The translations under genes were made by a program, and so were the position numbers. The notes below the pieces were generated by a model. It ran no database searches, was not told where the DNA came from, and worked only from the letters and a program-made list of their open reading frames with translations. This document shows, piece by piece, positions 51,654-60,237 of a stretch of 64,000 nucleotides of DNA; the stretch's first letter is position 1; each line of letters opens with the position of its first letter. This DNA comes from Sorangium aterium (GTDB taxonomy: Bacteria > Myxococcota_A > Polyangia > Polyangiales > Polyangiaceae), in assembly GCF_028368935.1 (NCBI RefSeq), contig NZ_JAQNDK010000004.1, forward strand, positions 248,001 through 312,000, given 5' to 3'.

Positions 51654-52304
51654 ATGGATCACGTCATGGGAAACATTGGAATCCTCGGCTCGGGCCGCGT
51701 CGCCACCGTCCTCGCGAACAAGCTCGCTGGCGCCGGGCACGCCGTCACGATCGGCGCCAGAGACCCGGCGCAAGCCGCTGTGAAATGGTCGGGGGCGCGC
51801 GTCGAGCTCAGGGATCACGCGGAGACCGCGCGCCTGGCCTCGATCGTCATCAACGCCACCCCGGGGGACACGAGCGTGGAGCGGCTCGGCGCCCTCCGTG
51901 ACGCGCTGAAGGGAAAGATCCTCGTCGACGTCTCCAACGCGACGCTGCGCGGCCGAGACGGCCTTCCGGGCAGCCTGCTTTACCCGAACGGCAGCGTCGC
52001 CGAGCGCCTGCAGGCTGCGCTGCCCGAGACGGCCGTGGTCAAGACGCTGAACACCATGCTGTTCACCGTCATGGCGGATCCCACGAGCCTGCGCGCCGCC
52101 CCGACCGCGTTCCTCTCCGGCAACGACGAGGGCGCGAAGGCGGTCGTCGGACGGTTGCTCGGCGATCTGGGCTGGCCGTCCGACTGGATCGAAGATCTCG
52201 GAGACATCGAGACCGCTCGCGGCCCCGAGGCGGTCGCCTTGCTCGTCCCCTCCGTGCTGCGAAGGCGAGGGCTCGCGCCGTTCGCCATCGCGCTCGCCCG
52301 GTAA
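51654..52304 (+). CDS. NADP-binding F420-dependent oxidoreductase-like protein
   Basis: 216 residues. The Rossmann entry MGNIGILGSGRVATVLANKL with IGARDP at the end of strand two points to NADP. KILVDVSNATLRG and the segment VVKTLNTM are typical of the F420/NADP oxidoreductase group of small dinucleotide-binding proteins. GGGGAGGGGGCTGAAC precedes the ATG. It is the second gene of the operon with the IMPase-like gene. Its 3' third is overlapped on the other strand by the read-through end of the lipoprotein gene. Confidence 0.85.
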   Translation: MDHVMGNIGILGSGRVATVLANKLAGAGHAVTIGARDPAQAAVKWSGARVELRDHAETARLASIVINATPGDTSVERLGALRDALKGKILVDVSNATLRGRDGLPGSLLYPNGSVAERLQAALPETAVVKTLNTMLFTVMADPTSLRAAPTAFLSGNDEGAKAVVGRLLGDLGWPSDWIEDLGDIETARGPEAVALLVPSVLRRRGLAPFAIALAR

Positions 52305-55300
52305 AGGGCGACGGGATGGCAATGCGGCTCTCGTACCTGTTCTGGGGCACGATGCCCGACGAGCAGCTGCGCGCGGCCGCGCAGGCGGGGGAGGACCACC
52401 TGGCGCCGCGGCGTCGCGTGATGAGGGCGAGGCCGAGCAGGGCGACGATGAGCTCGAGGTACGCGGACCTGCCGCCAGCGCGGTGAAAGCTGCATTGTGC
52501 GTCGCTGCTTGTGTCGTCGGTCCCGTCATTTCTGCTGCTGTCGGCGGCAACGCTGGAGGTGCCGCCGCCCCCGCCGTTCGCTGCTCGGCCACCCGCGCCC
52601 GGCTCTGCGCCGCCGTTTCCGCCCGCGCCCGGCTCCGGGCCGCCGTTTGCGTCCACCCCCGGATCCATACCGCCATTTCCGCCCGCGCCCGGCTCCACAC
52701 TGCCGCCTCCGCCCGTACCGAGCCCGGCGCCGCCGCTTCCACCCGCGCCGCCGCCGCCTGCGCCGGGTCCGGGCGAGGGCTCCCAGCTGAGCAGCCGCGA
52801 GACGACGCGCCGCGTGCGCGCAGCAGGGCCGAGCTTGTAATAGCTCAGGAGGAACCGGCCATCCTCGCCGCGGGCCAGCATCGGCGCATTGCAATCGTCA
52901 TCGACGAGCAGCGCCTCCACGCCGAGCGTCCCATCGGGGGCCACGGCGCGGATCCGGAGCCGGTGCGTCTCCGCCTCTTCCCACACCACCTCGTAGCTCG
53001 CGCCGTCCCAGGCCACGGCCGCCGCGTCACCAGCGCTGGTCGGCGAGATCAGGAACGCTTCGCCCCGCCAGCCGCCCGTGCCGTAGATTCGACCGTGCAC
53101 CGGCCCGTCACCGCCCTCCGGCCAGCCATCGGCGGACTCCGTCCAGACAACGAGCGTGTCCGTGCCGTCCGTCGCCCCGGCGATGGCGGCCGATGCGCTC
53201 GACAGCAGGAAGCTCTCCCCGACGTCTCCCTTGCGGCTCACGGGGACGAGGCGCAGGCCCGCATTCCAGCAGGCCACCAGGTAGTCCTGCCCGGCGTGGA
53301 GCGGCATCGCGCGTGACTCCGCCCCGACCGAGGGCACGATGGGGAACACCGGGCCAGCGCTCCCCGAAGCGTCGAGCAGACGGCCCGACGCGGTGTACAC
53401 GAAGGGCTCCTCCGCGGTCCTCTCCACGAAGGTCACCAGATAACCGTCGCCGTTGCCGGCGACCGACGGTGTCGCCGACAGGTGGAGCGACGAGATATCG
53501 ATGCTCTCCCCGAGCGCGCCGTCGCCCGACACCCGCCGCAGGTGATCCCCGCCGGCGCCGATCGCGCTCCAGGTGAGCTCCGACGCGCCCTCGCCGTTCG
53601 AGGCCAGGTCGATCGCGAAGGCGCTGCTCGCGAGCTCGATCCCGATCGGGGTGACAACCTCGCCCGCCGCGCTCACGCGCACCGCGCGCGCGGTCGTCCG
53701 CTCCCCGTCCAGGTCCGGCTCGTCGGTCCAGGCGACGAGGTAGCTCTCGCCGGTCCAGACCACGCGCGGGGTGCCTTGCCTGCTCGGTAGGGGGCTGAGC
53801 CCGAGCCGGCCCGCGGCCAGCGCGAGATCCGGGCCGATCAGGCTGCCCTCGATGCCCTGGCCGTGGAACGCGAGCAGGAAGCGCGAGCCGTTCCACGCGA
53901 GCGAGCTCCGGTCGGAATCCCAGACGGAGCCAGGCGACCCGTCCGCGAGCCTCACGTCGTCGGTCCCCTGCACGACGCCGTCGGCCGAGACGCGGGCCCC
54001 GTACATCGCGCGACCGTCCCGCTCGTCGGCCCACGCCACGAGATAGCTGCTGCCGTCGAACGCCGCGGCGGGGGCCCCGGTGCCCGGGCTCGGCCGCGAG
54101 ACCGGGAAGTCCCTTGCCGTGATCGTGCCGTCTGCGCGCAGCACCGCGCCCCGGATCGTGCTCGTGGGATCGTCCCGGACCCACGTGGCCAGGAAGCTCG
54201 TCCCGCCGGACGCGAGCGCGACCAGCCGCGCGTTGTTCGGGCCCTCCGAGATCGGAACGCCGCCGGCGTCGAGCGCCGTCCCGTCGCTGGCCACCCGCGC
54301 CGCGCGGATGGCGCGCGCGCCGCCGCCGGCGACGTCCTCGTCCCAGGCCACGACGGAGACGTCCGCGCCGGCGCCGACCGCCGGGCGCGATGCGCGGCCG
54401 CTCGTGGAGAGGACGCGCTCGGCGCCGGGAACGGCGCTGCCGCTCGGGTCGATCAGGGTCGCGCGGACGTCGTCGGCCCCATCGTCGGCGAGGCTGAGCC
54501 AGGCGGCCACGAAGCGCTCCCCGTTCCATTCGACCGAGGGATACACGCCCTCGTCCGCCGTCGAGATCGCGAAGCTCGCCGACCCTTCGAGCGCGCCGTC
54601 GGGTCGCATCACGCGGCCGCGGATGGTGATCCGGTCGTCGTCGCCGTACTGGCTCCAGGTGACGAGGTAGCGGCCTCCTCCGTACGCCACGCTGGGCAGG
54701 TACTGCCCGGCGGACGCCTCGCCCAGATCCAGCCAGTCGAGATCGAGCACGTCCCCGTGCGCGCCGACGCGGACCGCGCGGATGCGCGACAGATCCTCGA
54801 AGACGACGACGTAGCTCGTCCCGTCGGTCGCGATCTCCGGATTGACCCCGACGTCTTGCTGGACGGACACGGGCGGCTCCGTCCCGATCTCCGGGCCCAC
54901 CTCTGGATCGAGCAGCGCCGGATAGCCGCTCTCCTCGACGACCGAGGCGGGCACGCGCAGCTCGATGTGGCCGTCCGCCCAGCGGGCGGGCACCGGCGCG
55001 CGGCGGCCCGACGCGTCGATCCACGCGCCGTGGCCGTACACGAACCGCTGCCCCGGCGCGTCGCCGAGGACGAGGCCGCGGGCGTCGCTCGCGACCGACG
55101 GCGCGGCGTCCGCGGCGCCGAGCCGGGCGCTCACGCGCACGACGAGATCGCCGCGCCCCCCGGGCCGCTCGGGGAACCGGAACGCCTGCTCGGCGTTCGC
55201 CTCGTGGTTCTTCCATAGCTCGCTGCAGGTCGCGAACGCGCGCTCCGCGCCGCCGTCCGCCGCGATGCGCGCGCGGCCCTCGCCGTCCACGCACTCGTAG

Positions 55301-55755
55301 CCGGCGCGGGCGATCGATCGCGTCGTCAGCGTGAGCGCGCCTCCTGGCCGGAGCTCGCCGGGCGCGCCCTCGAGGGGAGGCCCGCGGAGCGCGCGGCGGC
55401 GCGCCGAAAGCTCGGCGGCGGAGCGCGCCTCGACGAGCGCCTGGAGCTGCCTCGCTCGCCCCCTGCGTGCCGCCCTCGCCGAGGGCTTCGCGCGGATCCG
55501 CGCCGCGCCGCCCTCGACGTCGATCCGATGGGCGGCGCCCTCGGCGGAGAGCCCTCGTCGCGTGGATCGAAACCTCGCCCGCGCCCTGCTCACGATCCGC
55601 TCCAGCTCGACCGGCGCCGCGCCGCTCGGCCGGAGCGCGCGCGCCGCGGGCCGCTCGGCACGACCATTCCCCGCCGCCTGCGGTCCAGGCGCGCTGCAGG
55701 CCGAGGCGCACCCCGCCATCAACAACAACAATGCTCGACTCGAAGCCAGCGTCAT
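52069..55755 (-). CDS. Large propeller-like lipoprotein with read-through C-terminus
   Basis: 1228 residues from the ATG at 55755, which follows AGGAGGTGCCTT. The signal ends LLMAGCASAC. Residues about 60-290 are an Arg/Ala-rich region plus a beta domain. Residues about 300-990 hold some twelve repeats of the kind SYLVAWADERDG/YLVTWSQYGDDD with ARVSADGxV, a beta-propeller of the myxobacterial surface-protein type. A Gly/Pro linker (about 1000-1075) leads to an anchor-like end: QCSFHRAG, a hydrophobic helix (LELIVALLGLALI) and TRRRGAR. The protein should stop there, but the frame continues for about 110 more residues with Arg/Ser-rich junk sequence antisense to the neighbouring gene. Confidence 0.75.
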   Translation of the reverse strand: MTLASSRALLLLMAGCASACSAPGPQAAGNGRAERPAARALRPSGAAPVELERIVSRARARFRSTRRGLSAEGAAHRIDVEGGAARIRAKPSARAARRGRARQLQALVEARSAAELSARRRALRGPPLEGAPGELRPGGALTLTTRSIARAGYECVDGEGRARIAADGGAERAFATCSELWKNHEANAEQAFRFPERPGGRGDLVVRVSARLGAADAAPSVASDARGLVLGDAPGQRFVYGHGAWIDASGRRAPVPARWADGHIELRVPASVVEESGYPALLDPEVGPEIGTEPPVSVQQDVGVNPEIATDGTSYVVVFEDLSRIRAVRVGAHGDVLDLDWLDLGEASAGQYLPSVAYGGGRYLVTWSQYGDDDRITIRGRVMRPDGALEGSASFAISTADEGVYPSVEWNGERFVAAWLSLADDGADDVRATLIDPSGSAVPGAERVLSTSGRASRPAVGAGADVSVVAWDEDVAGGGARAIRAARVASDGTALDAGGVPISEGPNNARLVALASGGTSFLATWVRDDPTSTIRGAVLRADGTITARDFPVSRPSPGTGAPAAAFDGSSYLVAWADERDGRAMYGARVSADGVVQGTDDVRLADGSPGSVWDSDRSSLAWNGSRFLLAFHGQGIEGSLIGPDLALAAGRLGLSPLPSRQGTPRVVWTGESYLVAWTDEPDLDGERTTARAVRVSAAGEVVTPIGIELASSAFAIDLASNGEGASELTWSAIGAGGDHLRRVSGDGALGESIDISSLHLSATPSVAGNGDGYLVTFVERTAEEPFVYTASGRLLDASGSAGPVFPIVPSVGAESRAMPLHAGQDYLVACWNAGLRLVPVSRKGDVGESFLLSSASAAIAGATDGTDTLVVWTESADGWPEGGDGPVHGRIYGTGGWRGEAFLISPTSAGDAAAVAWDGASYEVVWEEAETHRLRIRAVAPDGTLGVEALLVDDDCNAPMLARGEDGRFLLSYYKLGPAARTRRVVSRLLSWEPSPGPGAGGGGAGGSGGAGLGTGGGGSVEPGAGGNGGMDPGVDANGGPEPGAGGNGGAEPGAGGRAANGGGGGTSSVAADSSRNDGTDDTSSDAQCSFHRAGGRSAYLELIVALLGLALITRRRGARWSSPACAAARSCSSGIVPQNRYESRIAIPSPFTGRARWRTARALAFAARRGRARRPPRGRERSRCLRDLRSSRTASPDRRATVRRPPSRPRRCRRGTRSGRRAGSWDPP
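52316..52395 (+). pseudogene. DUF1592-type (planctomycete cytochrome-like) remnant
   Basis: A 26-residue stretch MAMRLSYLFWGTMPDEQLRA, then AAQAGED, matches the highly conserved (S)RLSYFLWGSMPDDxLxxAAxAGEL segment of DUF1592 proteins. It begins 11 bases after the reductase-like gene and stops where the lipoprotein gene joins from the other side. Confidence 0.6.
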
Positions 55756-55906
55756 AAGGCACCTCCTGACAGCCTTGGCAGCCAACGCGCATCGCGCCGT
55801 TCTCTGATGGATGAGCCAGCGGGACGGTAACAGCGCGCGTGCGCTCACGTCGATCGCCGACCACGACGAGGTCATGCGATGACTCCGATATTACGACCGG
55901 ACTACA

Positions 55907-56028
55907 GCGGGGTGCAGGTTCGTGCGCTAAGGGCTCAGCCGCGTCGTTCGGCTCGCTGCGGCGTACCGTCGTACGCCTCACTCGCCTGCCTGGCGTCTGA
56001 GCCCTTATCACACGAACCTGCACCCCGC
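55907..56028. repeat. Long imperfect inverted repeat with inner hairpin
   Basis: Arms of 32 bp at 55907-55938 and 55997-56028 match at 30 positions. The 58-base loop contains a perfect seven-base hairpin, GGCGTAC-CGTC-GTACGCC (55960-55977). It stands between the 3' end of the GH67 gene and the start of the lipoprotein gene. It could be a strong terminator, a REP-like element or a small non-autonomous mobile element. Confidence 0.75.
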
Positions 56029-56147
56029 TTCCGATCGCGGAGCCAGCGAGATCCGGAGGATGCTGTGCGCTCGACAGGGGCAGGGGCGTGAAGATCGCTG
56101 GCAGGCGGCGGGCCAGATCGAGCCGGCCCGCCGCGCTCACTGCGCTC

Positions 56148-58601
56148 TCACTGGAGAATGGCCGGGGACGGATTCCCGGTATAGACCTGCGAGCAGCGGG
56201 GCTTCTTGACGTCGGAGGGGCAGCGGAGCCCCTGGTAGAAGCTCAGCGTGTTCGCCAGGGGAGCGTAGCCGCTCGGGACCTGGAGCTTCGACACCGAGCC
56301 GAAGTAGGCGAGGCACGCGTCGCGCCACCAGCGCGCCTCGTAGTGCTGGATCTGGAGGAAGTCGCTCACGTCACCGAAGCGCTTGCCATCGATACGGCCC
56401 TCGACGGACTTCCATGTCTCTCGCATCACCCCCACCTCATCGACGCCCTGGCTGTAACGATGGACGAGCTCCTCCCAGACCGTCCTCCCCGACTTCGCCT
56501 TGTCTTGCCAGCCGACGCGGTGGAAGAAGAGCAGGAGATCGTCCGGCACCGTGTCCCGGCTCCCGAACTTCTGTCCTACCTGCGCAGCGTACTGGGCGAC
56601 AGCGTTGCTGCCCGACGAGGTGCGGTTGAAGCCGATGCTGTTCGCGTCCGCCTTGTGATAGTAGACCGGGTTCCACTCGGCGCGGCTCAGGCTGTTCAGC
56701 CACGGCCCCGGCCCGTAGTGATGGTCGTTGCCCATGATGTGGACGAGGCCGAGGGGCGTCATGTAGTCGACGAGCGCCTTGCGGGACTCCATCATGATCT
56801 GAACGACCGGCTCGACGACGACGGGGTCGTTCGAGAAGGTCTGCCGGACCCACTCCTCTGCGATGGCCTCCGAGGAGAGGTCCGGGTTCCACGCCAGGCG
56901 CCCGAACACGTACCAGTTCGCCTGGTTCATCTGCGATCCAGTCCAGTTCGCGTCGTCACCCACGTTGGCGACGCCCGAGATCGCGGTGGTCGTATACTTG
57001 TGGAGGGTGCCGTCGATGACCCGCGCCACGGTCGAGCCCTCGCCCGCCGCGTAGGTGTCCGCCTTGAGGACCTCCTCGTAGAGCGGACCGAGGTAGGCGA
57101 GGTGCGTGTCCTCGCCGAGGTACTCCTTCGTGATCTGGAGCTCGAGGGCGAGGGGCGTCTTCGGCATGGCCCCGAACAGCGGATGGAACGGCTCCCGGGG
57201 CTGGAAATCGAGCGGGCCGTTCTTGGCCTGCACGAGGACGTTGCTCTTGAATTTGCCGTCCAGAGGCTTGAACTCCTCGTAGGCCTGCTTGATGCGGTCC
57301 GGAGGGCTGGTGTCCGAGTAGACGAAGGCGCGCCATATCACGATGCCGTCATGCGGCGCGAGGGCGTCGGCGAGCATGTTGGCGCCGTCGGCGTGGGTCC
57401 GACCGTAATCTTGCGGCCCCGGCTGCCCCTCGGAGTTGGCCTTCACAAGGAAACCCCCGAAGTCGGGGATCTGCTGGTAGATCTCGTTGACCTTGTTCGT
57501 CCACCATTGCTTGACGCTGGAGTTGGTCGGATCGGCCGTGCTCAGGTTGCCGATCTCGACCGGCGCGCTGAAGCGGGCCGTGAGGTAGACCTTGATGCCA
57601 TAAGGGCGGAAGACGTCGGCGAGCGCCTTGACCTTCGTGAGGTACGAGGGCGTCAGGACCTGCGCGTTGGCGTTCACGTTCGTCAGCACCGTCCCGTTGA
57701 TGCCGATGGAGGCGTTGGCCCTCGCGTAGTCCTTGTAACGGGGGGAGATCGTGCCGGGCAGCGCGCTCCAGTCCCAGATGGATCGGCCCGCGTAGCCGCG
57801 CTCCACGCTGCGATCAAGGTTGTCCCAGTGGTTCAGGATGCGGTGGCCGATCTTCGGAGAGCCGGTGAGCGACAGCTTGTCGAGGGAGCTGTGGCTCTGG
57901 ACGTGCCGGAGGAGCGCGAAGGTGCCATAGAGCACGCCCACCTCGGTGTTGCCTGCCACGGCGATCACCGGCTGGCCCCCGACGTCGGCGGCCTCGACGA
58001 GGTAGCCCTCGGGGCCCAGGGCTCCGAGGCGCGATGCGAGCGGCAGGCCCTTGATGGCGTCCGAGGTGGCCGTCCCGATCACCACGGCGCCCGGTCCCTC
58101 GACGGCCGCGCCGGTCTCGACGGCTCCGCCCGTCAATCCGCTCAGCCCTTTGACGAGCTCGGCCTGGGCGACGTCGAGGCTCGCGCCGGTCCCCGACTTG
58201 ACCACGCGCTTGAAGGCCGCCTGATACTCCGCGAGGCGCCCCGGAATCGGCACCTTCGGGTACCTGAGCCAGAGGTCTGCGCCCGTCTCGTCCGGAAGGG
58301 CGTTCGGCACGGGGTACTCCTCGTCGGAGCCCGGCATTCCGCCCGTGCTCCCGGTCGATGCGCCCGTGTCCACGCCACCCTGGCCGACCGAGGCGCCGCC
58401 GCCCGTACCGCTGTTCGCGCTGCCGTTCGCGCCGCTGCTTGCGCCGCCCGTGCCGGTGGCCCCGCTGGGGCTCCCCGACGAGCTGGAGCCGCCGCTGCCG
58501 GTCACCTCGTTCGGCTCATCGGTGCCGCTCGAGGAGCAGGCGCCCGCGAGCGCCGCGCTCAAGAGCCCGACGACGAGGAGCGGTACCCTCAGCATCTTCA
58601 T
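56148..58601 (-). CDS. GH67 alpha-glucuronidase lipoprotein
   Basis: An 817-residue exported enzyme. The ATG at 58601 gives the signal ending ALAGAC; a Ser/Gly linker spans about 25-95. Then come the GH67 N-terminal domain (ADLWLRYPKVP, GYLVEAADVGGQPVIAVAGN, GVLYGTFALLRHVQ) and the barrel (HRILNHWDNLDRSVERGYAG, GINGTVLTNVNANA, DFGGFLVKANSEGQPGPQDY, GIVIWRAFVY, LALELQITKEYLG). The C-terminal domain has MGNDHHYGPGPW and WDELVHRYxxGV-like WEELVHRYSQGVDEV. It removes 4-O-methyl-glucuronic acid from the ends of xylo-oligosaccharides. Being a lipoprotein it works at the cell surface or periplasm, unlike many intracellular GH67 enzymes. Confidence 0.95.
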   Translation of the reverse strand: MKMLRVPLLVVGLLSAALAGACSSSGTDEPNEVTGSGGSSSSGSPSGATGTGGASSGANGSANSGTGGGASVGQGGVDTGASTGSTGGMPGSDEEYPVPNALPDETGADLWLRYPKVPIPGRLAEYQAAFKRVVKSGTGASLDVAQAELVKGLSGLTGGAVETGAAVEGPGAVVIGTATSDAIKGLPLASRLGALGPEGYLVEAADVGGQPVIAVAGNTEVGVLYGTFALLRHVQSHSSLDKLSLTGSPKIGHRILNHWDNLDRSVERGYAGRSIWDWSALPGTISPRYKDYARANASIGINGTVLTNVNANAQVLTPSYLTKVKALADVFRPYGIKVYLTARFSAPVEIGNLSTADPTNSSVKQWWTNKVNEIYQQIPDFGGFLVKANSEGQPGPQDYGRTHADGANMLADALAPHDGIVIWRAFVYSDTSPPDRIKQAYEEFKPLDGKFKSNVLVQAKNGPLDFQPREPFHPLFGAMPKTPLALELQITKEYLGEDTHLAYLGPLYEEVLKADTYAAGEGSTVARVIDGTLHKYTTTAISGVANVGDDANWTGSQMNQANWYVFGRLAWNPDLSSEAIAEEWVRQTFSNDPVVVEPVVQIMMESRKALVDYMTPLGLVHIMGNDHHYGPGPWLNSLSRAEWNPVYYHKADANSIGFNRTSSGSNAVAQYAAQVGQKFGSRDTVPDDLLLFFHRVGWQDKAKSGRTVWEELVHRYSQGVDEVGVMRETWKSVEGRIDGKRFGDVSDFLQIQHYEARWWRDACLAYFGSVSKLQVPSGYAPLANTLSFYQGLRCPSDVKKPRCSQVYTGNPSPAILQ

Positions 58602-58713
58602 CGAATGCGGCCGTCTGGTGGGCGGTCGACCCGCGCAACGTGACATCTTGTTTTCCGAAGGAGGCGCCATCTGAATCAGCCTTTCCATGGAAGGTGGCTT
58701 GGGAAATAGAGTG

Positions 58714-58729
58714 AGCAAACCGGTTCACC
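58714..58729. promoter_or_regulatory. LacI-like palindrome upstream of GH67
   Basis: AGCAAACCGGTTCACC contains AACCGGTT with a central CG, about 115 bases before the GH67 start. It resembles PtxS-type LacI sites (TGAAACCGGTTTCA) but only the core is symmetrical. Confidence 0.3.
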
Positions 58730-58763
58730 GATCTCGAGGGTGAATCTCGACGCCCGTCAAGGG

Positions 58764-58833
58764 CTAAACGCGCCGGGCTCGCCTCCAGAGGCCCGGCGCT
58801 AAACGCGCCGGGCTCGCCTCCAGAGGGCCGGCG
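58764..58833. repeat. 35-bp tandem duplication with hairpins
   Basis: Two 35-bp units differ at one base. In unit one CGCCGGGC and GCCCGGCG pair around a 12-base loop. It lies in the divergent spacer between the GH67 and methyltransferase genes. Confidence 0.75.
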
Positions 58834-58885
58834 TGGCGCCGCATCGTGGATCGGCGCCGGGGCCGCGCGGTGGCCGTGTTATGCC

Positions 58886-59854
58886 GTGGTGGTGTCCAGC
58901 GCCGCTGATCCCTCGGCTCCTCCGCCGCCGGCCTTCGAGGCCAGCGACTACAGCTGGCTCGTCGGCTTCGAGGGCGACTGGCGCGACACCTGGTGGAACC
59001 GCGATTTCGTCGAGCTCATCGCCCGCCGGCTCCGGCTCGACGAGGTGCGCGCGGCGGTCGACGTCGGCTGCGGCGTCGGGCACTGGGGTCGAACCCTCCT
59101 GCCCGTGCTGCACGGCGATGCCACCCTGGTGGGCGTCGATCGTGAACCGTCGTTCGTCGCGCGCGCCGCCGCCGAGGCCGAGGCGTGCGGGGTCGCGGCG
59201 CGCACGTCGTACCGGGAGGGCCTCGCCGAGGCCCTCCCGCTGCCCGACGCGAGCGTCGACCTCGCCACGTGCCAGACCGTCCTGATGCACGTCGCCGACC
59301 CGCTGCGGGTGCTGCGCGAGATGCGCCGCGTCCTGCGCCCCGGCGGCCTCCTGCTGGCGGTCGAGCCGAACAACTTCGCCGAGAAGGCCACCGCCCTGGT
59401 CACCGCGCCCGGCCTGTCGCGCGCCGACCGGCTCGCGCTGCTCGAGCTCGAGGCCATCTGCCAGGACGGCAAGCGCGCGCTGGGACAGGGGGACAGCTCC
59501 GTGGGCGAGCGGCTGCCAGGGCTGCTCCGCGAGGCAGGGCTCGGCGATCTCCACGTGTGCCAGTCGGACAAGTGCGCCGCGCTGATCCCGCCGTACGATA
59601 CGCCCGCGGAGCGCGAGGAGCTGCGCCAGGTGCTGGCGTGGATCGACGGCGGCATCTGGCTCGGAACGGGCGGCACCCGCGATCAAACCCACGCCTGGTA
59701 TCTGGCCGGCGGCGGCGATCCGGCGCAGTTCGAGCGGCTGTGGGCGATCGCCATGCAGGAGGCGCGCGCGGGGAAGCAGGCCGCGCTCGCGCGCACGCTC
59801 GACGGGGCGCGCGGGGTGACGTTCTATCTGGTGTCGGGGCGCAAGCCGGCGTGA
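58886..59854 (+). CDS. Class I SAM-dependent methyltransferase
   Basis: 322 residues, starting in a run of three GTG codons at 58886-58894. Motif I is AVDVGCGVGHWGRTLLP (about 57-73), with the acidic ribose contact VGVDRE, motif II-like DLATCQTVLMHVADPLRVLR and the post-motif RRVLRPGGLLLAVEPNN. This is a complete class I fold with an extra C-terminal region (about 200-322) containing WIDGGIWLGTGGTRDQTHAW. The substrate is unknown. It has no signal peptide and is divergent from the exported GH67 gene, so the two need not be related. Confidence 0.9.
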   Translation: MVVSSAADPSAPPPPAFEASDYSWLVGFEGDWRDTWWNRDFVELIARRLRLDEVRAAVDVGCGVGHWGRTLLPVLHGDATLVGVDREPSFVARAAAEAEACGVAARTSYREGLAEALPLPDASVDLATCQTVLMHVADPLRVLREMRRVLRPGGLLLAVEPNNFAEKATALVTAPGLSRADRLALLELEAICQDGKRALGQGDSSVGERLPGLLREAGLGDLHVCQSDKCAALIPPYDTPAEREELRQVLAWIDGGIWLGTGGTRDQTHAWYLAGGGDPAQFERLWAIAMQEARAGKQAALARTLDGARGVTFYLVSGRKPA

Positions 59855-60237
59855 CGCCCGGCCTCGCAACGGCCTAGTTCGACGATGGCGCGCGCCCAGG
59901 CAGCCTGAGCGACGACGGCACGATCCGGAGGACCGCCTCGGGGGGAGATCGCTGCCCGGAGCGCTCGCTCCTTGCAGCTGCGTTTCCGAGTCGCTCTTGC
60001 TTTCTCATGGTGCCCCGCCCCACCGCGGGGTATCCGCATGTGAGTAGCTGTCCGACGAACACCGTGGTTGCCATGCATGGGATCGGCAAGGTCCGCTAGG
60101 CGTTCATGATCAGGCGCACGCTGGCCGGGAATATTGAGCTCTACCAATAGAACGAGGGTTCGCAGGCGTCTCGCCGGTGCATGTATCCACCTTGAGCAGA
60201 AGCCCGCGACTCAGCTTTTTCGATCACGGAGAACCTT
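59855..60237. other. Spacer upstream of the CE15 gene
   Basis: It contains a small hairpin (CCCCG-N-CGGGG near 60015-60035) and an A/T-richer patch around 60130-60150 that probably belongs to the CE15 promoter. No gene and no copy of the LacI-type motif is seen. Confidence 0.4.

Noticed and set aside
56088-58643. 851-codon plus-strand open frame
   Set aside because: It is antisense to the clear GH67 gene and shows only Arg/Val/Asp-rich noise.
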